Shown here piece after piece: positions 17,682 through 26,749 of a stretch of DNA of 64,000 nt (position 1 is its first letter; each line of letters begins with the position of its first letter). A program made the position numbers and the translations under genes. The notes under the pieces are model-generated. The model was not told where the DNA came from. It searched no databases and saw only the letters and a program-made list of their open reading frames with translations. The stretch lies in contig JAUCFP010000006.1 of NCBI GenBank assembly GCA_030348385.1, positions 248,001 through 312,000 on the forward strand, given 5' to 3'. Source of the DNA: Cytobacillus sp. NJ13. GTDB taxonomy: Bacteria; Bacillota; Bacilli; Bacillales; Cytobacillaceae.

Positions 17682-18509
17682 TTGAAAAGCAAGCGATTAA
17701 TCCGCAGTGGAACTTTATATATCGTTTTAGTATTTTTATCCCTGCTGTTTTTGGCGCCTTTTTTCTGGATGGTAACAACAGCTTTAAAGTCTCCTGATGA
17801 ATTATATATGTTTCCTCCAAAATGGTTTCCATCCTCCTGGCAATTTGAGAACTTTGGCAAGGCCTGGAACAGCCAGCCTTTTAACACTTTTTTAATGAAT
17901 AGTGTGATCGTGACGTTTTTAACAACACTAGGACAAATTGTGTCATCCACATTAATTGCCTATGGATTTGCCAGATTTAAATTTAAAGGCCGGGATTTTT
18001 TATTCATGGTTCTATTGGCTACTATGATGATTCCATGGGAAGTAACGATGATCCCGCAATATATGGAATTTAATTATTTTGGGTGGATCAACACCTTAAA
18101 GCCGCTGATAGTGCCAGCTTGGTTTGGTGCCCCATTTTACATCTTTCTGCTGCGTCAGTTCATTATGTCTATTCCTAAAGAACTTGATGAGGCAGCAAGG
18201 ATGGACGGGGCGAATTCTTTCCAGATTTATTATCGAATTCATTTGCCTCTAATGTGGCCAATTATCGTACTTATTGGAGTCTTTAACTTTTTATCAAGCT
18301 GGAATGATTACCTTGGACCGCTAATCTTCCTGAATGATCAAAGCAAATATACCTTAACACTGGGTTTAGCTCAATTTAATGGAATGTATGATGTAAATAT
18401 GGAAGGAATCATGGCAGTAACATTCCTGATTAGCTTGCCCCCGCTTATTTTATTTTTCTTTGCCCAAAAATATATTGTCAATGGTGTATCATCAACTGGT
18501 TTTAAATAA
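17682..18509 (+). CDS. Sugar ABC transporter permease (MalG/UgpE type)
   Basis: Permease of about 275 aa with six helices. The N-terminal helix ends in APFFWMVTTALKSPDEL, and the EAA loop reads DEAARMDGANSFQIYYRIHLPL. TTG 17682 is preferred over the in-frame GTG at 17673 because AGAGGTGA lies 5 nt before TTG and GTG overlaps that site. It is the partner of the preceding permease in importer 1. Confidence 0.88.
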   Translation: MKSKRLIRSGTLYIVLVFLSLLFLAPFFWMVTTALKSPDELYMFPPKWFPSSWQFENFGKAWNSQPFNTFLMNSVIVTFLTTLGQIVSSTLIAYGFARFKFKGRDFLFMVLLATMMIPWEVTMIPQYMEFNYFGWINTLKPLIVPAWFGAPFYIFLLRQFIMSIPKELDEAARMDGANSFQIYYRIHLPLMWPIIVLIGVFNFLSSWNDYLGPLIFLNDQSKYTLTLGLAQFNGMYDVNMEGIMAVTFLISLPPLILFFFAQKYIVNGVSSTGFK

Positions 18510-18552
18510 TTGAAATGAATGCTCCATTCTGGTTTTTTCGGAGGGAAATTAA

Positions 18553-20265
18553 ATGAAAGTGAAAGAGATGAAACTTCCATTCAGCCGCAAAGGCTCCTAT
18601 CTGGTCATATCGCCAATTCATAAACGAGGCCATGATTCGAATGCATTATACATTCGCATGATCAGAGGGGGAGATGAAAAGACTGGCGCTGTTTTCAAAA
18701 TTAATGTATTGGATGAGACAGATGAGCATCAGAATTACGAGGTTGAAATGACTCCCCATTTATTGAGGATATTTGCTAAAGCTGGAATTTTAGAGGTTTG
18801 CTTTAGCTCGGAACATACAATCCGCATGAGAGGATATGGGGTTAGGCTGGAATTAACCGCCATTACAGGAGCTTACGATTATGCATTAGCATGCCCTGAC
18901 GGCACTTTTGAAATAAATAGCTTTGCAGAAAAAAGGAGATTCCGCTTAATCCCGATCGAAGGAAAAATGGAGGTTGATGCCCCATTTGAAGAGGAAAAAA
19001 GCAAATTTATTAGAATACTATGCAGCCCGGGCCACCTTAATAAAGCTTATGAAGTGGCTTTAACAGATTATAAAATTAACTATGAGAAGGATTTGAGCAT
19101 CGAAACTAGCTTTCATTCGTCTGCACAAAGTGCAGCAGATGATTTTGAAATATGGAAAGAAAACACGCTAAAGGTACCCAAACATTACGAAAATGCCAGA
19201 GAAGCTGCTGCATATATCACATGGTCTTCCATTGTAAATGCAGAGGGATTGCTGACACGCCCAGCAATGTATATGTCTAAAAATTGGATGACTAATATCT
19301 GGAGCTGGGACCATTGCTTTAATGCGATGGCACTAATCCAGAATCAGCCCCAATTGGCATGGGATCAATATTGTTTGTTTTTTGATTTGCAGGATGAAAG
19401 CGGTGCATTGCCTGATTTTTCCAACGACCAGTATTCACTTTGGAACTGTTGTAAGCCTCCAATACATGGCTGGACACTCAAGTGGATGATGGATCGTTCC
19501 GATTGGATCTCGGAGGATAAGCTGGCAGAGGTGTATCAGCCTTTGGCCAAATGGACTGAATGGTGGTTCCGATACAGGGACCATGACCAGGATGGCATTC
19601 CCCAGTATAATCATGGCAATGATAGCGGCTGGGATAACAGCACCGTGTTTTGTGATGGCAAGCCTGTTGAAATGCCTGATTTGGCAGCATACCTAATAAT
19701 TCAAATGGATGTATTGGCATCTATCGCCGATAAGATTGGCAAGAATGAAGATGCGTTAAGATGGAAAAAGAAAGCTGATGAAACGTTTACGAAAATGATG
19801 AAGCATTTTTGGACAGATGGGGGATTTCGTGCATGCCTGTCGGATTCCCATAAACCAATTATCTCAGAAAGCCTAATTTTGTTTATTCCGCTTATATTAG
19901 GAGACAGATTAACCGATAAACAAAAAACAATTTTAATAGATAGTTTGATTACTAAGCATCATTTTGAAACAGAGCATGGATTTGCAACCGAAAGCATTGA
20001 CAGTCCCTTTTACAGGCCAGATGGATATTGGAGAGGTCCGATATGGGCACCTTCTACCATGCTGTTGACAGATGGACTGAAAGCGATAGGGGAGTACGAA
20101 CTTTCAAGAAAAACAGCCCAAAAGTTTTGCGAGATGGCTGCCAAATCAGGTATGGCGGAAAATTTCAACGCCCTGACAGGGGCGGGATTGAGGGATCCTG
20201 CTTTCACCTGGACCTCCAGTGTCTTTCTGATCCTTGCACATGAATTACAAAAGGAAATGGCATGA
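18553..20265 (+). CDS. GH63/MGH1-like (alpha/alpha)6 glycosidase
   Basis: Cytoplasmic glycosidase of 570 aa without signal peptide. Residues 1-200 form a beta-rich domain and residues 210-565 an (alpha/alpha)6 barrel. Motifs are WSWDHCFNAMAL, HGNDSGWDNSTVF (likely general-acid Asp) and YWRGPIWAPSTMLL, as in GH63 and related trehalase-like enzymes. Characterised GH63 enzymes cleave alpha-glucosidic bonds such as Glc-alpha-1,2 or Glc-alpha-1,3-Gal, which suits a galactoside locus, but the bond here is unknown. It is the last gene of the importer 1 operon and ends at a perfect hairpin. Confidence 0.8.
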   Translation: MKVKEMKLPFSRKGSYLVISPIHKRGHDSNALYIRMIRGGDEKTGAVFKINVLDETDEHQNYEVEMTPHLLRIFAKAGILEVCFSSEHTIRMRGYGVRLELTAITGAYDYALACPDGTFEINSFAEKRRFRLIPIEGKMEVDAPFEEEKSKFIRILCSPGHLNKAYEVALTDYKINYEKDLSIETSFHSSAQSAADDFEIWKENTLKVPKHYENAREAAAYITWSSIVNAEGLLTRPAMYMSKNWMTNIWSWDHCFNAMALIQNQPQLAWDQYCLFFDLQDESGALPDFSNDQYSLWNCCKPPIHGWTLKWMMDRSDWISEDKLAEVYQPLAKWTEWWFRYRDHDQDGIPQYNHGNDSGWDNSTVFCDGKPVEMPDLAAYLIIQMDVLASIADKIGKNEDALRWKKKADETFTKMMKHFWTDGGFRACLSDSHKPIISESLILFIPLILGDRLTDKQKTILIDSLITKHHFETEHGFATESIDSPFYRPDGYWRGPIWAPSTMLLTDGLKAIGEYELSRKTAQKFCEMAAKSGMAENFNALTGAGLRDPAFTWTSSVFLILAHELQKEMA

Positions 20266-20280
20266 AGTTCATTTTTGGTA

Positions 20281-20318
20281 TAACGAAACCCCGTTCTGTG
20301 ATGGACGGGGTTTCGTTA
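20281..20318. terminator. Bidirectional hairpin terminator
   Basis: A perfect 14-bp stem, TAACGAAACCCCGT with ACGGGGTTTCGTTA, separates the glycosidase from the convergent ROK gene. The T-tract is short (TTTCGTTA). Confidence 0.75.
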
Positions 20319-20382
20319 TGGCGGACAGTCAGTAACATCTTATCATAGCAGCACCAGAATCTGAAAAATCACGATAGAATAT

Positions 20383-21600
20383 TCAGCATTCAACCAGATC
20401 AACTGAAAAAATAGCAGCCAAAATCAGCACGACAGATCCAATCGCGGCTGAGTACTCACCGAGTTTAGATGCTATAATTTCCGTATTTTTGGCTTGCACT
20501 GTCAAAGCACGGGCGGATACGGTTTCTATTATGGAAGGTAAAAGAAAGTCTTTTGCATTGGAAATTCCTCCGGAAATAATTATTTTATTGGGGTTTAATA
20601 GATGAATTAAATTGGTAATGCCGATGCCAAGATAAATTCCTGTGTTCGTCAATAAATCAATGCTCAAAGCATCTCCATGACAGGCTGCCTGGTAGACTGT
20701 CCGGGCTTCAATCCTGTCTAGGTCTCCATCGACGATTTCATTCAGATAACTTTCTTTGCCCATCGTTAATTCCTTCAGTGCCCGTTCTTTAATCGCCATC
20801 CCGGATGCTAAAGTTTGCAGGCAGCCAAAATTGCCGCATGTGCATTTGCTGCCACCTAAATCAATGGACATATGGCCAATTTCCCCAGCCAAATTATGCT
20901 CGCCATGCAGAAGTTTGCCATCTACGACAATACCCGCACCTATTCCATTTCCTACATTTATCGTAACCACCGTTCCGCTATCATTTTGATCACTTACAAA
21001 CCAAGTTTCCCCAAGCGCCATCGCCCTGGCATCATTTTCTACCTTTACGGTCACTTGGAAATAAAGTTCCAATTCTTCCTTAATGGGTATGTTGCGCAAA
21101 TTTAGACTTGGTGCAAACAAACTGATGCCATGCTTATGTTCAACTACCCCATGCATGCCGATTCCAATTCCAAGTAATTGGCCTGTTGAGGTAGATGCAT
21201 TTTTCAGCATATTGGAAATTTCCGCTTTCAGCATGTCGAGCAGTGAGTTATTGGTAACGTATGCAGGCAAATAGGCAGAATGGCTAAATAACACTTTCCC
21301 ATTTAAATCCGTTAAGACGGTTCGTATTTTAACTGGACCCACATCCACACCCAGGACATAAAACCCTTTATGGTTAAGAACAAGCATGGTCGGTTTACGG
21401 CCGCCGCTGGATTGACCCTGCTGGCTCTCGACAACAAATTGCTCATCCAATAATTCCTTCACAATACTGCTGACAGTAGGTGGTGTAAGATTTGTTTCTT
21501 TTGCAATCTGCGCGCGGGATATAGGACCGCTCATTCGAATTTTATTTAAAACAATAGTTTTATTTATTGATTTCATCCATTGAAAAGTGCCTTTTTGCAA
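20383..21600 (-). CDS. ROK-family transcriptional repressor (XylR/NagC type)
   Basis: Repressor of 405 aa. The N-terminal winged HTH (ISRAQIAKETNLTPPTVSSIVKELL, about 26-50) is followed by a ROK sugar-kinase-like domain with GVDVGPVKIRTVLTDLNG and zinc motif GH...CTCGNFGC. The ExGH segment (AGEIGH) for sugar binding is intact. It is divergent from the M24-like/gal operon, so galactose or a galactoside is the likely inducer. Candidate operators lie at 21692-21711, 22911-22929 and 26710-26726. Confidence 0.88.
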   Translation of the reverse strand: MQKGTFQWMKSINKTIVLNKIRMSGPISRAQIAKETNLTPPTVSSIVKELLDEQFVVESQQGQSSGGRKPTMLVLNHKGFYVLGVDVGPVKIRTVLTDLNGKVLFSHSAYLPAYVTNNSLLDMLKAEISNMLKNASTSTGQLLGIGIGMHGVVEHKHGISLFAPSLNLRNIPIKEELELYFQVTVKVENDARAMALGETWFVSDQNDSGTVVTINVGNGIGAGIVVDGKLLHGEHNLAGEIGHMSIDLGGSKCTCGNFGCLQTLASGMAIKERALKELTMGKESYLNEIVDGDLDRIEARTVYQAACHGDALSIDLLTNTGIYLGIGITNLIHLLNPNKIIISGGISNAKDFLLPSIIETVSARALTVQAKNTEIIASKLGEYSAAIGSVVLILAAIFSVDLVEC

Positions 21601-21691
21601 TTACTTCGACCTCCAAAAAATACGATTATTAATAGTTTACATTATTTTTTTTATAAGTTGGAAAAAGGATTGCATTCATTATAACATAATT

Positions 21692-21711
21692 AGTAAAATT
21701 AATTAATAAAG
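21692..21711. promoter_or_regulatory. Candidate ROK operator 1
   Basis: AGTAAAATTAATTAATAAAG lies 22 bp before the M24-like start and just after a possible promoter (TTGGAA, 16 bp, TATAAC). It closely matches the sequence upstream of galK. Confidence 0.5.
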
Positions 21712-21732
21712 TTACTTTGGGAGGAAGATAAA

Positions 21733-22818
21733 ATGATGCAGCCTATTAACAAAATTAAGAAATATCTGGAACAAAAAGGTTATGACGGTATCCTGCTTAG
21801 AAAGAGAAACAACTTTTCATGGCTGACAGAGGGAAGAAAAAACCACATTGTATTGTGTGAACCAAATGGGGTTGCGGACTGGTTAATCTTTAAAGACAAG
21901 ATTTTTCTCATCACGAATAAAATGGAAAAAAGGAGAATGCTGGAAGAGGAGTGCAGAAATTTGAGCTTTGAGTTTGATACCCTCATCACAGAGTGGTATG
22001 AATCGTCTGAAGGTATTATTAATGAACTTACCGCAGGAAAACATGTTGTCACCGATGTTCCATTTCGGGATTGGAAAATGGCTGATAAAGACCTTTCGGT
22101 TATCCGTTCTGTTTTAAGTGAAAAGGAAATCGAGAACTATAGGGGTGTTTGCCAGGATACGGCAAGCATTCTGGAACAAACCTGCAAAGAATTGAAGCAA
22201 GGTATGACAGAATTAGAGACTTGTGCACTATTATTCAGGAAAGCGCTTGAACGGGACCTGAATGTGCAGGTGGCATTAGCGGCCGCTGATGAGCGAATCT
22301 TTAAATACCGCCACCCGATTCCAACAAATAAAAAATTGGACAAATATATTATGATAGTCATTTGTGCAGAAAGAGGGGGATTAGTTGCAAATGCAACAAG
22401 GTTTGTTCATTTTGGACCACTCCCTCCGGCTCTTATCGTCAATAAGGAAAAGCTGGCGAGAATTGATGCTGTAATGAACGCAAACACAGTTCCAGGCAAG
22501 AGGATTAGCAGTATCATTAAAGAAGGAATCAAGCAATATGGTCTTGCTGGCTTCCCTGAAGATTGGAAGCTTTTGCATCAAGGTGGATTAACAGGGTTCT
22601 CATCAAGAGAATATCTGGCTACCCCTGCCTCAACTGAAGTAGTGATGGAAAACCAGGCATATGCCTGGAACCCTGCTTTACCAGGTATAAAATCAGAAGA
22701 TACGATTCTCGTTCTGTCTAATGGCATTGAATTTTTAACTGAAACAAAGACATGGGACTACCTGGAGGTTAAATACGGGAAAACCAGTTATTTAAGGCCT
22801 GACATTTTAGTTCGCTGA
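21733..22818 (+). CDS. M24 (creatinase/prolidase) family protein lacking metal ligands
   Basis: Protein of 361 aa with a creatinase N-domain (1-125) and a pita-bread-like C-domain (130-355). The first conserved His is present in KYRHPIPTN, but the two metal Asp positions are lost: the GDxVxxDxG stretch reads DKYIMIVICAERGG and the SDxTRT stretch reads ANATRFV. The EPG glutamate region reads NPALPG, and HGxGxxxHE is replaced by HQGGLTGFSSREY. So it is not a standard metallopeptidase; creatinase shows that this fold can work without metal. GGGAGG precedes ATG. It heads the gal operon, 128 bp before galK. Confidence 0.75.
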   Translation: MMQPINKIKKYLEQKGYDGILLRKRNNFSWLTEGRKNHIVLCEPNGVADWLIFKDKIFLITNKMEKRRMLEEECRNLSFEFDTLITEWYESSEGIINELTAGKHVVTDVPFRDWKMADKDLSVIRSVLSEKEIENYRGVCQDTASILEQTCKELKQGMTELETCALLFRKALERDLNVQVALAAADERIFKYRHPIPTNKKLDKYIMIVICAERGGLVANATRFVHFGPLPPALIVNKEKLARIDAVMNANTVPGKRISSIIKEGIKQYGLAGFPEDWKLLHQGGLTGFSSREYLATPASTEVVMENQAYAWNPALPGIKSEDTILVLSNGIEFLTETKTWDYLEVKYGKTSYLRPDILVR

Positions 22819-22865
22819 AGTTTTGATGGAACAGATAAAAAGAATAATAGATTTCGAGAATATCA

Positions 22866-22894
22866 TTGACAATTTTCTGAAAAGATTGTAATTT
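22866..22894 (+). promoter_or_regulatory. Probable sigma-A promoter of galK operon
   Basis: TTGACA, 17 bp, then TAATTT. A second A/T-rich -10-like TATAAT lies at 22895-22900 but with too long spacing. Operator 2 lies just downstream. Confidence 0.5.
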
Positions 22895-22910
22895 TATAAT
22901 AAGTTTATAA

Positions 22911-22929
22911 AGTAAATTAATTAACTAAG
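22911..22929. promoter_or_regulatory. Candidate ROK operator 2 (galK)
   Basis: AGTAAATTAATTAACTAAG lies 18 bp before galK. It shares the AGTAAA-TTAATTAA-xTAAG pattern with operator 1 and the AACTAA half-site with operator 3. Confidence 0.5.
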
Positions 22930-22946
22930 ATAGCGAGGAAGTTTTT

Positions 22947-24107
22947 ATGGAGGAAGCCATTCGCCTTTTCAATGAGAAATTTGGCCATTTTGGTGAGCTG
23001 GAGATTTATTTTGCTCCCGGAAGAGTGAACTTAATTGGAGAGCATACGGATTATAATGGAGGGTTTGTATTTCCATGTGCCTTAACGGTGGGAACCTATG
23101 CTGTTGCCAGAAAGCGCTCCGATGGGAAGATTCGGATGTTTTCGAAAAATTTTTCCGAACTTGGAGTATTGGAAGTGAAGATTGGCCACCTCCAATATGA
23201 TAGTAACCATTCCTGGGCCAATTACCCAAAAGGCGTGATTGACACCTTTCAAAGACATGGAAGCTTGATAGAGAAAGGATTTGATGTTGTTTACTTAGGC
23301 AATATTCCCAATAAAGCAGGCCTTTCTTCCTCAGCATCCATTGAACTTGTGACTGCCGTACTTCTAAATGACCTTTTTCGTTTGAATCTGGATATGCTGA
23401 CAATGGTTAAATTAAGCCAGCAGGCTGAAAATTGGTATATCGGTGTTAATTGCGGAATAATGGATCAGTTTGCGATAGGGATGGGAAAAAAAGATCATGC
23501 AATCCTTCTGGACTGCCAAACGTTAGATTATACATATTGCCCGGTCATGCTGGCAGATTTGGAACTCATTATTGCAAATACAAACAAGAGCAGGGGATTG
23601 GCAGATTCAAAATATAATGAAAGGCGAACAGAATGTGAATTGGCTCTCGCTGATCTTCAAACAGTGTTATCTGTAAACTCACTTGGGGAAGTTTCCGTCC
23701 GGGAATTTGAAGCTTATAAAACTCTCATTAAATCTGACACTTTCCGCAAACGTGCAAAGCATGCGGTTTACGAGAACGATAGAACCAAACAAGCTGTCCA
23801 AAAAATGAAAAATGGAGACATGGCGGGTTTAGGATTACTTATGAATCAATCGCATCTTTCTCTCAGGGATGATTATGAAGTGTCTTCAAAGGAATTGGAT
23901 CTACTTGTTGAGGCTGCATGGAAAGAAGGGGCAATAGGGGCCAGGATGACAGGTGCCGGCTTTGGGGGATGCACCATAAATATTATTGAGAAACAGAATG
24001 TTAATTCATTTAAGGAGAATGTTGGGGGTATTTATTATGAAAACTTTGGAATCCAGGCGGATTTTTACCAAGTGCAGATTGGAAGCGGCGCCAGGAAGAT
24101 AAGTTGA
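22947..24107 (+). CDS. galK: Galactokinase
   Basis: GHMP kinase of 386 aa phosphorylating galactose to galactose-1-phosphate. Motifs are the galactokinase signature GRVNLIGEHTDYNGG (about residues 25-39), the ATP-binding NKAGLSSSASIE (about 118-129) and the C-terminal GARMTGAGFGGCTINI. The Asp of NCGIMDQF is the probable catalytic base. It is the first of three consecutive Leloir genes, 15 bp before galE. Confidence 0.95.
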   Translation: MEEAIRLFNEKFGHFGELEIYFAPGRVNLIGEHTDYNGGFVFPCALTVGTYAVARKRSDGKIRMFSKNFSELGVLEVKIGHLQYDSNHSWANYPKGVIDTFQRHGSLIEKGFDVVYLGNIPNKAGLSSSASIELVTAVLLNDLFRLNLDMLTMVKLSQQAENWYIGVNCGIMDQFAIGMGKKDHAILLDCQTLDYTYCPVMLADLELIIANTNKSRGLADSKYNERRTECELALADLQTVLSVNSLGEVSVREFEAYKTLIKSDTFRKRAKHAVYENDRTKQAVQKMKNGDMAGLGLLMNQSHLSLRDDYEVSSKELDLLVEAAWKEGAIGARMTGAGFGGCTINIIEKQNVNSFKENVGGIYYENFGIQADFYQVQIGSGARKIS

Positions 24108-24122
24108 AAGGAGGGTGACTAA

Positions 24123-25124
24123 ATGGCTGTTTTAGTTGTTGGCGGGGCAGGATATGTAGGGAGTCATGCTGTGAGACAACTGCTTGATAGAAACGAAGAA
24201 GTGATAGTCATCGATAATCTGGAAACTGGCCATAGAAAAGCCGTACCGGGAGAATGCACATTTTTTCAGGGAGATATTCGGGATCGCGTCTTTTTAGAAA
24301 AGGTTTTTGGATCCGCTTCCATTCAAGCAGTGATGCATTTTGCCGCTAATTCCCTTGTGGGAGAAAGCATGAAAGATCCTCTAAAGTATTATGATAACAA
24401 TTTATATGGAACTTTGTGCCTGTTAAAAACCATGAAAACTTTTGGGGTGGACAAATTGGTGTTCTCCTCTACAGCAGCAGTATACGGGGAACCGGAGAAA
24501 ATTCCTATAACAGAAACAGAGCGAACCAAGCCTGAGAATCCATATGGCGAAACAAAATTGGCTATTGAAAAATTGCTTCGCTGGTGTGAACAGGCATATG
24601 GAATCCGCTATATGATACTCCGGTATTTTAACGTTGCAGGAGCTCATTTATCCGGAGAAATTGGAGAGGATCATTTTCCTGAAACTCACCTGATTCCCAT
24701 TATCCTTGAGGCTGCATGCGGCAAAAGAGATAAGCTGCTAATTTACGGAGACGATTATCAAACTCCTGATGGTACATGTATTCGAGACTATATTCATGTT
24801 GTGGATCTAGCAGATGCACATATTTTGGCTCTAGAAAAACTTAGGGAAGAGAACATCAGCAGGATTTACAATTTGGGAAATGGTTGCGGGTTTTCCGTCA
24901 GGGAAATACTTGATGCTGCGAAGGAAGTGACAAATAAGGACATTGATGCCGAAATCGCGCCAAGACGCCCTGGAGACCCGGCAATCCTTCAAGCATCTTT
25001 CCTTAAAGCAAAAAAGGAATTAGGATGGTGTCCCGCATATACATCTATTCATTCAATTATTGAAAGTGCCTGGAAATGGGTGCAGCTATTTCCGGAGGGC
25101 TATCAGGACCGATATGGAAGATGA
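24123..25124 (+). CDS. galE: UDP-glucose 4-epimerase
   Basis: Extended SDR epimerase of 333 aa. The NAD-binding GGAGYVGSH is at residues 7-15. Catalytic residues are SSTAAVYGEP and the YxxxK motif YGETK. It interconverts UDP-galactose and UDP-glucose. GGAGGGTG lies just before ATG. The stop overlaps the region leading to galT. Confidence 0.95.
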   Translation: MAVLVVGGAGYVGSHAVRQLLDRNEEVIVIDNLETGHRKAVPGECTFFQGDIRDRVFLEKVFGSASIQAVMHFAANSLVGESMKDPLKYYDNNLYGTLCLLKTMKTFGVDKLVFSSTAAVYGEPEKIPITETERTKPENPYGETKLAIEKLLRWCEQAYGIRYMILRYFNVAGAHLSGEIGEDHFPETHLIPIILEAACGKRDKLLIYGDDYQTPDGTCIRDYIHVVDLADAHILALEKLREENISRIYNLGNGCGFSVREILDAAKEVTNKDIDAEIAPRRPGDPAILQASFLKAKKELGWCPAYTSIHSIIESAWKWVQLFPEGYQDRYGR

Positions 25125-25156
25125 GCCTTTCAGAAGAAATGAAGAAAGGAGAGATG

Positions 25157-26704
25157 ATGTTGGATGATAAAATCTTTTCCTATATTCAGGAGCTGCTGGA
25201 TTATGGAGTGGAAAGAAAATTATATATTTTGCATGATCGGGAGTTTGTCCGGAATCAGCTGTTGAGCATATTAGAGCTGGGAAAATGGAATGCCCCTCCG
25301 CCAACTGGTTCTAGAGAAAAGCGGCTCGATGAAATTCTTGAAAGGATTTTGAAATGGGCAGCTGATAATGGGCGGCTGGAGATCAGTTCTGTCACTTATC
25401 GCGATTTATTAGACACAAAGCTAATGGGAGCTATGATGCCAAGGCCATCAGAAGTGGCGGATACTTTTGCATTTCTGCATCGGCATGCAGGTCCTGAAAC
25501 GGCAACATCGTATTTATATCGTTTAGCTCAGGACTCAAATTATATTAGAAATGACCGCATAGCCAAAAATGATCACTGGATGGTCAGCACTGATTATGGT
25601 GAATTGGAAGTGACGGTGAATCTGTCAAAACCTGAGAAGGATCCCCAGGCCATTATAAAAGAAAGCATAAATCAGGACACAATTTATCCTGAATGCCTGC
25701 TATGCAAAGAAAATGAAGGCTATGAAGGGAGGGCTGATCACCCTGCAAGACAAACATTAAGGACGATACCTTTAAGATTGAAGCAAGAGGATTGGTACCT
25801 GCAATATTCTCCATATATTTATTACACGGAACATGCAATCATATTTGCCAAAGACCATAGGCCAATGAAAATCGCACAACATACATTCGAGTGCCTGCTT
25901 GATTTTACTGAGCAATTTCCTCACTATTTCATTGGATCGAATGCAGATATGCCAATTGTAGGAGGATCAATCTTGAGCCATGATCACTTTCAGGGCGGCA
26001 ATCATTCCTTTCCTATGGAACAAGCTGAACTGGATTATGTGTGTACCTTCCCGGGTTTTGAATCTATTAAAGGAGGCATTGTCAGATGGCCAATGTCTGT
26101 CATCCGTCTTATAGGCAGTGACAGGAAAGCTTTAGGAGAACTTGGCGGAAGCATATTGTCCGCATGGCAAGGATATTCAGATGAATCCGTTGATATCAAG
26201 GCTTTTACAGGTAAAGTTGCACATAACACAATTACCCCTGTAGCAAGAAAAAAGGGAAATGAGTTCGAGTTGGACTTAGTTCTCAGAAATAATCGTCAAA
26301 CTGAAAGATACCCATTTGGAATCTTTCATCCTCATGAAGAGGTTCACCATATAAAAAAAGAGAATATCGGCTTGATTGAAGTGATGGGCCTTGCCGTTCT
26401 TCCCGGACGCTTGAAGGAGGAGTTGGAAACCGTATCAAAGTGGCTTCAAAATGGCTATACAATTGAGAAGCTGACTAAGGACTCTGCTGCAGCCAAGCAT
26501 GCTGATTGGGCATTGGAAATTAGGGAGAAGTATCCTGATATTCATTCAGGCAATGTCCAGCAAATCATAAAGAAGGAAATAGGAATGGTGTTTTTAAAGG
26601 TTTTGGAGCATGCTGCAGTATTTAAACGGGATCTGAAGGGAAAAAAAGCTTTCAAAAGATTTATAGATTTTGTGAAAAACCGGGAAACCATTTCTTCTCT
26701 TTAG
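25157..26704 (+). CDS. galT: Galactose-1-phosphate uridylyltransferase (Firmicute type)
   Basis: GalT of about 515 aa, of the long Bacillus/Lactobacillus family, transferring UMP from UDP-glucose to galactose-1-phosphate. The Cys pair of ECLLCKENEGYEGRADHPAR and SHDHFQGGNHSFPM with its His residues are visible. ATG 25157 is chosen because AAAGGAG lies 5 nt before it; ATGs at 25121 and 25139 lack a good site. Length fits the 500-515 aa typical of this family. It completes the Leloir set. Confidence 0.93.
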   Translation: MLDDKIFSYIQELLDYGVERKLYILHDREFVRNQLLSILELGKWNAPPPTGSREKRLDEILERILKWAADNGRLEISSVTYRDLLDTKLMGAMMPRPSEVADTFAFLHRHAGPETATSYLYRLAQDSNYIRNDRIAKNDHWMVSTDYGELEVTVNLSKPEKDPQAIIKESINQDTIYPECLLCKENEGYEGRADHPARQTLRTIPLRLKQEDWYLQYSPYIYYTEHAIIFAKDHRPMKIAQHTFECLLDFTEQFPHYFIGSNADMPIVGGSILSHDHFQGGNHSFPMEQAELDYVCTFPGFESIKGGIVRWPMSVIRLIGSDRKALGELGGSILSAWQGYSDESVDIKAFTGKVAHNTITPVARKKGNEFELDLVLRNNRQTERYPFGIFHPHEEVHHIKKENIGLIEVMGLAVLPGRLKEELETVSKWLQNGYTIEKLTKDSAAAKHADWALEIREKYPDIHSGNVQQIIKKEIGMVFLKVLEHAAVFKRDLKGKKAFKRFIDFVKNRETISSL

Positions 26705-26709
26705 GTCTC

Positions 26710-26726
26710 TTTGTTAATTAAACTAA
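26710..26726. promoter_or_regulatory. Candidate ROK operator 3
   Basis: TTTGTTAATTAAACTAA lies between galT and the SDR gene. It carries the AACTAA half-site and TTAATTAA core of operator 2. It may give the downstream SDR-GcvP genes a separately repressed promoter. Confidence 0.4.
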
Positions 26727-26749
26727 ATAAGAATCGAAGGAGGTTAATC

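Noticed and set aside
22969..23403. 144-aa ORF on the minus strand
   Set aside because: Lies entirely antisense to galK; composition is that of a shadow frame.
26711..26749. TTG start extending the SDR N-terminus
   Set aside because: It overlaps operator-like sequence and lacks an RBS; ATG 26750 has GAAGGAGG in front.
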